NCBI GenBank assembly: GCA_022563055.1
Contig: JADFOB010000128.1
Location: 1-5,033 of the forward strand
From: Planctomycetota bacterium
GTDB lineage: Bacteria > Planctomycetota > Phycisphaerae > UBA1845
Direction of reading: 5' to 3'
DNA length: 5,033 nucleotides
A program made the translations under genes and the position numbers. This document shows positions 1 through 5,033 of the stretch, one piece after another. The number at the start of each line of letters is the position of its first letter. Position 1 is the stretch's first letter. The notes beneath the pieces were generated by a model that had not been told where the DNA came from, searched no databases, and saw nothing but the letters and a program-made list of their open reading frames with translations.

Positions 1-967
1 GGGCCATCGGGTTCACGAACGTGACGGTGGCTGTATTGACCACCACATCCACGATGTCAATCACCGCGGTCCCGGAACTGATCGAATAGTCGGCTACCTG
101 GGTCGGCGGTGTGGCCGTCCCGGAGCAAACGAATGTCAGCGTCATCGTCTGCCAACCGCAAACACCCGCAGCACCGTTGCACTGCGCGGCATTAAGGAGG
201 TCATGCGGTTTGCGCGCATCGATCTCGCAGTTCAAGGAACCGGACATCTCGCAGGTTCCGCTCTCGACCGTGATCGTCAGCGGTGTATTCGCACCGCCGT
301 CCAGAACGTTGGTCGCCTTGTGGAAGCCGTGGAGTCCGGTGCCGTTCTCGCCCGCCAGAATCACATTGGCGAAGAGGTTGGACAGAACCAGTGTGTAGAC
401 CGTACCGTCGGGGGCACCGGCTGGAATCGTCAGCGAGCCTGTCACGAGAATCTGCGGCGAACCGGGCCAAGCGATCCCCGTCTCCACAGCCCCAACCGGG
501 AACGAAGCCGACTGGGAGCAGAAGCCGCCATCGCACGTGTTCGTGTCGCCGGGGCAGTCTGAGTCGATGCTGCAAGCGAACACGTTGTTGATCGTGTTTT
601 GTCCACCACCGACCTGGGTCCGGACATTCCCAATCAACGTGCCGCCGTAGCCGTCGGGGTTGGTGATGCCGTCGGGCTTGACGAAGGCGGTCATCGAGCC
701 GCTGCTTGGCGCGTCCGCGGCTGGCAGCGGACCTGCGTCGGGTGTACCGACCAGCTCCAGATCAAAGCCGACGAGCGCCAATCCGTTGTTGTCAGCCACG
801 CCCGCCCCAAGCTCTCCGACGATCTGATAGTCGACGCTGCCGCCGGCTCCAACCGTGGTGGAGTTCGATCCGCCGGAGGTTTCCACACTTACGTTCAGAA
901 CCGTGGCGCCCAACGCCGACGCTCCACCGATGCACAAACCCAATACCGCAGTCAATACCCGTTTCAT
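1..967 (-). CDS. Secreted protein of unknown function, C-terminus beyond window
   Basis: An unbroken minus-strand frame starts at ATG 967 and gives 322 residues before the left edge, so the C-terminus is missing. The start begins MKRVLTAVLGLCIGGASALG, a typical Sec signal peptide: two basic residues, a hydrophobic core, then a small-residue cleavage region around residues 18-21. A GGAG ribosome-binding site lies 8 bases upstream. The mature part is rich in Gly, Asp, Asn, Thr and Val with alternating hydrophobic residues, suggesting a beta-sandwich; residues 45-75 (containing GLALVGFDLELVG) recall cohesin-like or related surface domains, but that is only an impression. Cysteines 132, 138, 145 and 150 form a compact cluster around SDCP and CDGGFC, and four to five more lie at 239-281, so disulfides outside the cytoplasm are likely. 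The style matches large secreted families of Planctomycetota, whose members often end in a dockerin or PEP-CTERM sorting signal; that part cannot be seen here. Function unknown. Confidence 0.85.
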   Translation of the reverse strand, partial: MKRVLTAVLGLCIGGASALGATVLNVSVETSGGSNSTTVGAGGSVDYQIVGELGAGVADNNGLALVGFDLELVGTPDAGPLPAADAPSSGSMTAFVKPDGITNPDGYGGTLIGNVRTQVGGGQNTINNVFACSIDSDCPGDTNTCDGGFCSQSASFPVGAVETGIAWPGSPQILVTGSLTIPAGAPDGTVYTLVLSNLFANVILAGENGTGLHGFHKATNVLDGGANTPLTITVESGTCEMSGSLNCEIDARKPHDLLNAAQCNGAAGVCGWQTMTLTFVCSGTATPPTQVADYSISSGTAVIDIVDVVVNTATVTFVNPMA

Positions 968-975
968 CACATCAA

Positions 976-979
976 CTCC
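976..979 (-). promoter_or_regulatory. Ribosome-binding site for the secreted protein
   Basis: GGAG on the minus strand, 8 bases before ATG 967. It decides the start: the other ATG, 5 bases upstream, reads straight into TGA, and the chosen ATG places a signal peptide at the N-terminus. No convincing -35/-10 pair was found upstream on the minus strand. Confidence 0.7.
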
Positions 980-1150
980 GCAAAGATCAGGTAGTTCACA
1001 CGACCATAAGACGCAGGACAGCCACGCTGCCGAAACCTGCCGCCCAACGGGCGCAATTGCCAAACACGTCAGGGAATACGACCCTGCTAATACTAGGAGT
1101 CGCGACCCGCGAGGTCTGGCGCGAAGTTTTCCCGGCTAAAGGTTCCAATA

Positions 1151-1196
1151 ACCCAAGCCGCGTGCCATCCGGATGCGACACGCTCGCTTCTTGGGT
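1151..1196. repeat. Nested inverted repeat (possible cruciform or hairpin)
   Basis: Three palindromic layers share roughly one centre: outer ACCCAAG (1151-1157) with CTTGGGT (1190-1196), middle GCGTG (1160-1164) with CACGC (1179-1183), and an inner perfect 10-base palindrome CATCCGGATG (1166-1175). The arms are interrupted by short unpaired bases. The outer arm CCCAAG/CTTGGG is the same word found in the stem of the REP-like element at 1407-1427, so this may be a diverged relative. No T-tract follows it, so a classical terminator is unlikely. Confidence 0.5.
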
Positions 1197-1203
1197 CCGG
1201 TTC

Positions 1204-1216
1204 TCAGCCGTCAGCT
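1204..1216 (-). repeat. Inverted copy of the heptamer-repeat core
   Basis: TCAGCCGTCAGCT is the exact reverse complement of 1507-1519 inside the heptamer array. Thirteen matching bases within a 600-base gap are unlikely by chance. The REP-like pair lies between the two copies. Confidence 0.55.
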
Positions 1217-1232
1217 TGCACCCGGAGCAAGC
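1214..1232. repeat. Small hairpin, 6-bp stem
   Basis: GCTTGC (1214-1219) pairs with GCAAGC (1227-1232) around a 7-base loop. It overlaps the end of the inverted heptamer-core copy by three bases. Nothing else suggests a function; it could be incidental in GC-rich DNA. Confidence 0.3.
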
Positions 1233-1313
1233 GGCGCGATGTCGTAATGTGTTGCCACAAAACAGGTTACGTTCAGTTGTTCTCATGGTCGCCCGTGGCG
1301 GTGTGACCCTGGT

Positions 1314-1341
1314 GGGTGGCCCAGGTTCTTTGAACCTGGGG
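1314..1341 (+). repeat. REP-like palindrome, first copy (GTGG type)
   Basis: A perfect 9-bp stem CCCAGGTTC (1320-1328) / GAACCTGGG (1332-1340) has a TTT loop and carries GTGG (1316-1319) directly at its 5' foot. A tetranucleotide GTAG or GTGG beside a short palindrome is the hallmark of bacterial REP sequences recognised by RAYT (TnpA-REP) transposases. Flanking GTGACCC (1303-1309) and GGGTCAC (1339-1345) can form a further outer stem. The sequence lacks a T-tract, which argues against a plain intrinsic terminator. Confidence 0.65.
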
Positions 1342-1404
1342 TCACGATTGCCTCCGGGCGGAGACCGAGCTGCTTGTTCCCCGTCGTAACCCGATCGAAT
1401 CGAG

Positions 1405-1433
1405 CCCCCAAGTCTGAAAGACTTGGGCCACCC
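1405..1433 (-). repeat. REP-like palindrome, second copy, opposite orientation
   Basis: A perfect 9-bp stem CCCAAGTCT (1407-1415) / AGACTTGGG (1419-1427) with a GAA loop is followed directly by CCAC (1428-1431), which is GTGG on the minus strand. Read on the minus strand it aligns with the first copy: the shared GGGTGGCCCA, then a variable but always self-complementary stem, then TGGG. Base changes in one arm are matched in the other, as expected if the hairpin is under selection. Confidence 0.65.
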
Positions 1434-1493
1434 ATCCAATCGCAGGTCAATGCTCAGCCTTAGCCCGACCAACGACCTGCCCTGCATGTTTCC

Positions 1494-1528
1494 GCTGATA
1501 GCTGATAGCTGACGGCTGACAGCTCGAC
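1494..1528 (+). repeat. Heptamer tandem repeat GCTGAYR, 4 copies plus a decayed fifth
   Basis: Consecutive 7-base units read GCTGATA, GCTGATA, GCTGACG, GCTGACA and a degenerate GCTCGAC. It sits about 66 bases upstream of the ATG chosen for the kinase. The first two units are identical and the others differ at the last two or three positions, as expected for slippage followed by drift. It could bind a protein or be a dispersed short tandem repeat; the sequence does not decide. Confidence 0.7.
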
Positions 1529-1594
1529 TGTCCTCGAACACACCCGCCGTCGGTCCGTTTGACGCCCAACCGCCAAGTAGCGACGCTATCGGCC

Positions 1595-3298
1595 ATGACG
1601 CCCCTTCAGTTCACGCGCAGCGTTCGCGGGCTCAACCGGCTTCGCCAGGTTGTCCAGACGCTCACGCAGCACGGCTTCGGGCACGTTGTCGCACGGATGG
1701 ACCTCACGCGGTTCCTTCCGGTGCGGATGTTGCGCCGGTCCGGAAGGGCCGCGCCGGCGGACGAGGGAGCGTCGGCGATCGGAAGACGTCTGGCCATGGT
1801 CTGCGCCGAGCTGGGTCCGACCTTCATCAAGTTCGGCCAGCTCGTCAGCACGCGCGCTGACATCGTGCCTCCCGAGGTGCTCAGCGAGCTGCGAAAGCTC
1901 CAGGATGAAGTGCCACCCTTTGACACTTCAACAGCCATGACCATCATCACCGAGGAACTCGGTAAGCCGATTGACGAGTGTTTCCTCCGGATGGACGACG
2001 CGCCATTCGCCAGCGGATCCATCGGGCAGGTCTACCGTGCTCGCGTCCACGATGGCACCGACGTCGTGGTGAAGGTCCGTCGTCCGGGGATCGAGCAGGT
2101 GATCCGGCTCGACATTCAGCTTCTTACATGGCTGGCGTCGTCGCTCGAGAGCCTGGTACCCGAGCTTCGAGCGTTTCAACCGTCCGTGCTCGTACTCGAA
2201 CTCGAGCAGATGTTGACTCTCGAGCTGGACTACATTAACGAGGCCGCCGCTACCGCTCGTTTCGCAGCCGGTTTTAGCGGCGACGACGGCATCCGCATTC
2301 CGCAGGTTTACTGGGATTACTGCGGGCCTCGCATGTTGACGCTCGAGGAGCTGCCGGGCACCAACGTGGCTACCCTGCTCGGTGAACCGGAAGGTGCCAC
2401 CAAGATCAATCGCCGCCTGGTCGTGCGCCGACTCGCGGACTGCTACCTCAAACAGATTTTCGAGCTCGGCATCTTCCACGCCGACCCGCACCCCGGCAAC
2501 ATCCTGATCGACCCACCCGCGACCATCGGGCTCATCGACTTCGGGCAGGTCGGTACCGTCTCCAATGAATTCATCACCGAACTGGTCGTTCTGGTCTTCG
2601 CAGCCGTCAACAATGAAATGGAGCTGATGGTCAGTTCGCTGGCTGACATGGACGCGGTCGGTCCGAAAACGGATCGGCGCCAGTTGCAGCGTGCTCTCCA
2701 GATGCTTCGGGACAAGTATTACGGCCTGCCGATCAAGCGGCTCGATCTGACGACGCTGCTAACCGAGTTTACCGACTTGGCGCGCCGCCACGACGTTGTC
2801 ATTCCCCGGGAGATGACACAGTTGCTCAAGGCGCTGGGGACAGCCGCCGGCGTGATGGCGAGTATCGACCCCGAGTACGATCTGGTCGGGCAACTCAAGC
2901 CATACCTCAAACGAGCCTTGCGCGAGCGGTTTTCACCGGCCTATACGGTGCGCGCTGCGACCCTGTTGGGGTGGGATCTGGTCAACATCGTGCGTAAGGC
3001 GCCGCGACAGATCCGCGAGACCTTGCGGCGCTTGGCGTCGGGGTCGCTGCAACTCAACGTTCGACATGAGAAGATCGACCACCTCATTACCGAGATGGAC
3101 CGCTCGAGCAATCGCTTGTCCTTCGCCATCGTGATCGCCGCGATCATTGTGGGCAGTTCCGTCGTGGTCAGCGCAGCCACGAAGCTCACGATCTTCGAGA
3201 TTCCGGTCCAATACTTCGGGATTGCGGGCTATCTGATCGCCGGCGTTTTGGGTCTGGGCCTGAGCTGGGCGATCTTCCGCGGCGGCAGACTACACTGA
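1595..3298 (+). CDS. ABC1/UbiB (AarF) family atypical protein kinase-like protein
   Basis: Complete gene, 567 residues from ATG 1595, close to the roughly 550 usual for bacterial UbiB. The family has an atypical kinase fold that binds ATP and supports isoprenoid-quinone synthesis (UbiB, yeast Coq8, human ADCK3) or other lipid-linked roles; the biochemical substrate is not settled. Core motifs are present in order: KFGQ 79-82 (KxGQ, family-specific), an A-rich-loop equivalent ASGS 139-142 before IGQV, ATP-binding Lys160 in VVVKVRRPG, ELD 210-212 (ExD) followed by NEAAATARF, catalytic loop HADPHPGN 295-302, and DFG 315-317. Two hydrophobic helices end the protein (about 508-528 and 540-561), so it should sit in the inner membrane as UbiB does. 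An in-frame TTG at 1559 would add 12 residues; neither start has a good ribosome-binding site, and ATG 1595 was preferred because MTPLQFTRSVRGLNRLRQ begins directly with the N-terminal helix. No quinone-synthesis gene is adjacent. Family assignment is firm; the pathway is not. Confidence 0.95.
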   Translation: MTPLQFTRSVRGLNRLRQVVQTLTQHGFGHVVARMDLTRFLPVRMLRRSGRAAPADEGASAIGRRLAMVCAELGPTFIKFGQLVSTRADIVPPEVLSELRKLQDEVPPFDTSTAMTIITEELGKPIDECFLRMDDAPFASGSIGQVYRARVHDGTDVVVKVRRPGIEQVIRLDIQLLTWLASSLESLVPELRAFQPSVLVLELEQMLTLELDYINEAAATARFAAGFSGDDGIRIPQVYWDYCGPRMLTLEELPGTNVATLLGEPEGATKINRRLVVRRLADCYLKQIFELGIFHADPHPGNILIDPPATIGLIDFGQVGTVSNEFITELVVLVFAAVNNEMELMVSSLADMDAVGPKTDRRQLQRALQMLRDKYYGLPIKRLDLTTLLTEFTDLARRHDVVIPREMTQLLKALGTAAGVMASIDPEYDLVGQLKPYLKRALRERFSPAYTVRAATLLGWDLVNIVRKAPRQIRETLRRLASGSLQLNVRHEKIDHLITEMDRSSNRLSFAIVIAAIIVGSSVVVSAATKLTIFEIPVQYFGIAGYLIAGVLGLGLSWAIFRGGRLH

Positions 3299-3315
3299 TC
3301 TTGTAAACCACGGCG

Positions 3316-3336
3316 AGCACCCGCCCACAGGGTGTT
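3316..3336 (+). terminator. Weak terminator-like hairpin after the kinase gene
   Basis: AGCACCC (3316-3322) pairs with GGGTGTT (3330-3336), one G-T wobble included, around a 7-base loop, 18 bases after the kinase stop codon. There is no T-tract, so intrinsic termination is doubtful. Position after a stop codon is the main argument. Confidence 0.25.
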
Positions 3337-3424
3337 GTCCACACGACCCCATAGACGATGAAACTGACGACAGAAATGATGATGAACGAACCCTCATCCA
3401 TGCAGCCTTCTCCGTTTTCGCATA

Positions 3425-3464
3425 GCGGTTTTTCTTGCAACCGCCAAGCCCAAGGGCAATGGCG
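3425..3464 (+). promoter_or_regulatory. Two overlapping, mutually exclusive hairpins in the tolC-like leader
   Basis: Hairpin A is GCGGTT (3425-3430) / AACCGC (3439-3444) with an 8-base loop. Hairpin B is CGCCA (3442-3446) / TGGCG (3460-3464) with an inner GCC/GGC stem. They share bases 3442-3444, so both cannot form fully at once. This could be a simple palindromic repeat cluster, a terminator region for the upstream gene, or a switch-like leader; there is no leader peptide or known riboswitch pattern that I recognise. Confidence 0.35.
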
Positions 3465-3466
3465 TC

Positions 3467-3495
3467 CTACGGCCGCCACGGGGGGCGGCCGCTAC
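3467..3495 (-). repeat. REP-like GC-rich palindrome (GTAG type) abutting the start codon
   Basis: CGGCCGCC (3470-3477) and GGCGGCCG (3484-3491) form a perfect 8-bp stem with a 6-base loop. CTAC at 3492-3495 is GTAG on the minus strand, directly at the foot of the stem, which is the layout of a REP sequence; another CTAC (3467-3470) overlaps the other end. Its stem differs from the GTGG-type pair at 1314-1433, so it would be a second family. It ends at the base before ATG 3496, and its 3' arm includes the G-run (3480-3485) that is the only Shine-Dalgarno-like stretch for that gene. Confidence 0.5.
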
Positions 3496-5033
3496 ATGAG
3501 AACAAGGAACGCTCTATTGACAGGCGGTTCACGGGCCGTGGCGGCGGTCATCCTGCTCTCGCCGCTGCTACTGACGGCCTGCAAGAGCACGATGCCCTCT
3601 GCACGAGTCAATAACGGCGTGGATCTTCCGGTTCCGAACCTGGCTGTGATGGATACGGACGAGGGACTCCGCGACTTTCTCGACGAGAACGGTGTTCTCA
3701 GGCTCACCGCGAGATCGCTGATCTGGCTCGCGTTTAACCACCAACCGGATGTTGCCTCGAGCTTCCAGGCGTTCAAGTCCGAGGAAGCTCGTTACGATTT
3801 CTTCTATACGTCCCGCGACGCGCTGACGCCTCACCTGCGCATCACCAACTCATTCAATGAATCGCGCTCATTCGATACGGAAAGCGGAGACCGGATCGGC
3901 GCGCGCGCGAGCGAGCACAACCTCGAGATCGGCGTGGACAAACTCTTCTTCGACACGACCGAGCTAAGCCTCGACGCCGGTCTGGACACCGGCACCCAGG
4001 ACCGCGAGTTTGCCAGTCAGCCGTTCGTCTCGGCGAGCGTGCGCTATCCGCTGGGTGGATCGCGGGAGAAGTTGGAGCGTTCCAGCGAGGACATCTTCCG
4101 CCAGAACGAGTTGAACGACGCCCAGCTCAATTACATCAGGCTGACCCGGATGGGTTTGGAATCGGCGCTGAGACGTTTCTATCGCGTGTTGGAGTTGCGC
4201 GAGCAGATCAGCGCCGCCGAGCGATGGAAGAGCGACCTGCTGTCGCTCGCCGAGCAGCTCGATTCATCCGAGTCGAGCAAGCGTGCAACCGATCGGAGCC
4301 GTGTCGAGGCGGAGTTGGCCCGCGTCAGTGCGGAAGTTCGCAACCTCACCGGGCGGTTCCACGTGGACGTCGCCCGACTCAAGTACCTTGGTGGGATTCC
4401 CTATGAGATCGAACTGAACCTCGACGAGGAGCCGTTCAATCCCTTTACCGGGATCGCGCACGACGAGCTGCTTCGCATGGCCATCGAAACCGACCCGGAG
4501 ATCGCGACGCTGCAAAACGCCATGCGCAACGCGGAGGTTCAACTGGATCTGGCGCAGCGCGGCCAATGGGATGTGACGCTGCTGGTGGAGGGTCAGGGGC
4601 GATTGCGCGACAGCAGTGCCTCCAGCGGTAACACCGACTGGTCCATCTCGGCCGGTCTGGAAGTCAGCGCCGTCGATCCGCGCGTGACCGACAGCCTGGA
4701 ACGCCAGGCACGGGCGAGCATCGATCGATTCAGGCAGGCCATCGTGGCACGCAAGAGCCTGATGTATGCCGACACGCTCGAACCGTTCATCCGCATTGAT
4801 ACGCTCGGTGCCAGTCGAGAAGAGCTGATCGGCAACCTTAGCCGGTTTCAGGAAGATTTTTCACGTGGCCTGCAAGAATTCGCAATCGGAGAGCTCAACA
4901 TCGACGACCTGCTCAAACGCCGCGAGACGCTCTTCGACCAGGAGGAGGAGATTGCAAGCCTCGGCAACTTCGTCGGCGTCAACATCGCCGAGCTCTGCAC
5001 CGCCACGGGCAAGTACTTCGAACTCGTGGGCCT
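3496..5033 (+). CDS. TolC-family outer-membrane efflux lipoprotein, C-terminus cut by window edge
   Basis: Open frame of 512 residues running off the right edge; TolC relatives are usually 420-520 residues, so little should be missing. The N-terminus has two Arg, a hydrophobic stretch (14-26) and the lipobox LTAC with Cys29 as lipidation site, giving an outer-membrane lipoprotein anchored on the periplasmic side. Two repeats typical of the family follow: LTARSLIWLAFNHQPDVASS (71-90) resembles the LTLEEALxLALxxNPxL repeat opener, and HDELLRMAIETDPEIATL (322-339) is the second. Long helices with coiled-coil character occupy about 190-300 and 395-500, and the closing IGELNIDDLLKRRETLFDQE (464-483) matches the usual end of the second hairpin. 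Such proteins form the trimeric exit duct of tripartite pumps or type I secretion. No pump or adaptor gene is in view, so the substrate is unknown. In-frame ATGs at 3358, 3376, 3379, 3382 and 3400 would add up to 46 residues ahead of the signal peptide; 3496 was chosen because it puts the lipoprotein signal at the N-terminus. Confidence 0.88.
   Translation, partial: MRTRNALLTGGSRAVAAVILLSPLLLTACKSTMPSARVNNGVDLPVPNLAVMDTDEGLRDFLDENGVLRLTARSLIWLAFNHQPDVASSFQAFKSEEARYDFFYTSRDALTPHLRITNSFNESRSFDTESGDRIGARASEHNLEIGVDKLFFDTTELSLDAGLDTGTQDREFASQPFVSASVRYPLGGSREKLERSSEDIFRQNELNDAQLNYIRLTRMGLESALRRFYRVLELREQISAAERWKSDLLSLAEQLDSSESSKRATDRSRVEAELARVSAEVRNLTGRFHVDVARLKYLGGIPYEIELNLDEEPFNPFTGIAHDELLRMAIETDPEIATLQNAMRNAEVQLDLAQRGQWDVTLLVEGQGRLRDSSASSGNTDWSISAGLEVSAVDPRVTDSLERQARASIDRFRQAIVARKSLMYADTLEPFIRIDTLGASREELIGNLSRFQEDFSRGLQEFAIGELNIDDLLKRRETLFDQEEEIASLGNFVGVNIAELCTATGKYFELVG

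Larger units (their letters stand above)
1314..1433. mobile_element. REPIN/BIME-like inverted REP pair, about 120 bp
   Basis: The two GTGG-type REP-like palindromes face each other across a spacer of about 63 bases (1342-1404). An inverted REP pair is the usual mobile unit (REPIN, or BIME in enterobacteria), moved in trans by a chromosomal RAYT transposase. No RAYT gene lies in this window, so the unit would be non-autonomous. Assignment rests on structure alone; copy number elsewhere in the genome cannot be seen. Confidence 0.55.
968..1594. other. Intergenic region between divergent genes, repeat-rich
   Basis: About 630 bases separate the divergent starts of the secreted protein (minus) and the ABC1 kinase (plus). 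Open frames exist on both strands, but their translations are rich in Arg, Pro and Ser, have no domain-like pattern, and run straight through palindromes and tandem repeats, so none is called. Minor palindromes not listed separately are CAGGG/CCCTG at 1070-1086 (7-base loop) and the pair GCAGGTC 1442-1448 / GACCTGC 1474-1480. Promoters for both flanking genes must presumably lie here, but I see no sigma70-like hexamer pair good enough to report. Confidence 0.7.

Noticed and set aside
203..562. Plus-strand open frames in the first 600 bases
   Set aside because: Antisense to the secreted-protein gene, which has a signal peptide, a ribosome-binding site and a continuous sensible translation.
1320..1340. 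Intrinsic terminator
   Set aside because: Strong hairpin but no T-tract on either side and it lies between divergent promoters, where no transcript is expected to end; the GTGG foot fits a REP better.
706..1389. 227-codon plus-strand open frame
   Set aside because: Its first third is antisense to the secreted-protein gene and the remainder crosses repeats; composition is Arg/Pro/Ser-rich as expected for an out-of-frame GC-rich reading.
996..1541. 181-codon minus-strand open frame in the intergenic gap
   Set aside because: It reads through both REP-like hairpins and the heptamer array (giving peptides such as SRQLSAISG that come from the repeat itself), is Arg/Pro/Ser-rich, and shows no domain pattern.
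968..1594. CRISPR array or tRNA/small RNA gene
   Set aside because: No regularly spaced direct repeats of CRISPR length and no tRNA-like cloverleaf or T-loop motif were seen; the tandem repeat unit is only 7 bases.
1928..2491. 187-codon minus-strand open frame inside the kinase gene
   Set aside because: Fully antisense to the kinase, whose conserved motifs fix the coding strand.
3186..3479. Minus-strand open frame containing a hydrophobic stretch (FIIISVVSFIVYGVVW)
   Set aside because: A small membrane protein was considered, but the frame overlaps the kinase C-terminus antisense, its tail is Arg/Ser/Pro-rich shadow sequence, it covers palindromes, and no ribosome-binding site precedes the internal Met.

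Overview
The window reads as high-GC bacterial chromosome, most likely from a Planctomycetota-type organism (perhaps Phycisphaerae-like). This is inferred from the style of the leftmost secreted protein (short Lys/Arg signal peptide, Gly/Asp/Asn-rich beta-type sequence, a Cys cluster of the 'SDCP...CxxGxC' kind), from palindromic repeats scattered between genes, and from the base composition. No marker gene fixes the phylum, so this is moderate confidence only.

Layout. (1) 1-967, minus strand: most of a secreted protein gene that starts at 967 and runs off the left edge (322 residues visible). (2) 968-1594: a gap of about 630 bases between divergent genes with no credible coding sequence. It holds a nested inverted repeat, a small hairpin, an inverted pair of REP-like palindromes, a heptamer tandem repeat, and a 13-base inverted match between the heptamer array and a site about 300 bases away. 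(3) 1595-3298, plus strand: a complete ABC1/UbiB (AarF) family atypical kinase with all core motifs and two C-terminal membrane helices. (4) 3299-3495: a leader carrying a weak terminator-like hairpin and three consecutive palindromes, the last one directly abutting the next start codon. (5) 3496-5033, plus strand: a TolC-family outer-membrane efflux lipoprotein, nearly complete, cut by the right edge.

How the genes relate. The kinase and the TolC-like gene are co-directional but about 200 bases apart with strong palindromes between them, so an operon is possible but not shown. All three products act at or beyond the cell envelope (exported protein, inner-membrane kinase, outer-membrane channel); nothing in the sequence ties them into one pathway. 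The coding content is ordinary. The most unusual content is the repeat architecture: two unlike REP-type elements (one with GTGG, one with GTAG at the foot of the stem) and a heptamer array. No defence system, CRISPR array, RNA gene or transposase gene is visible.
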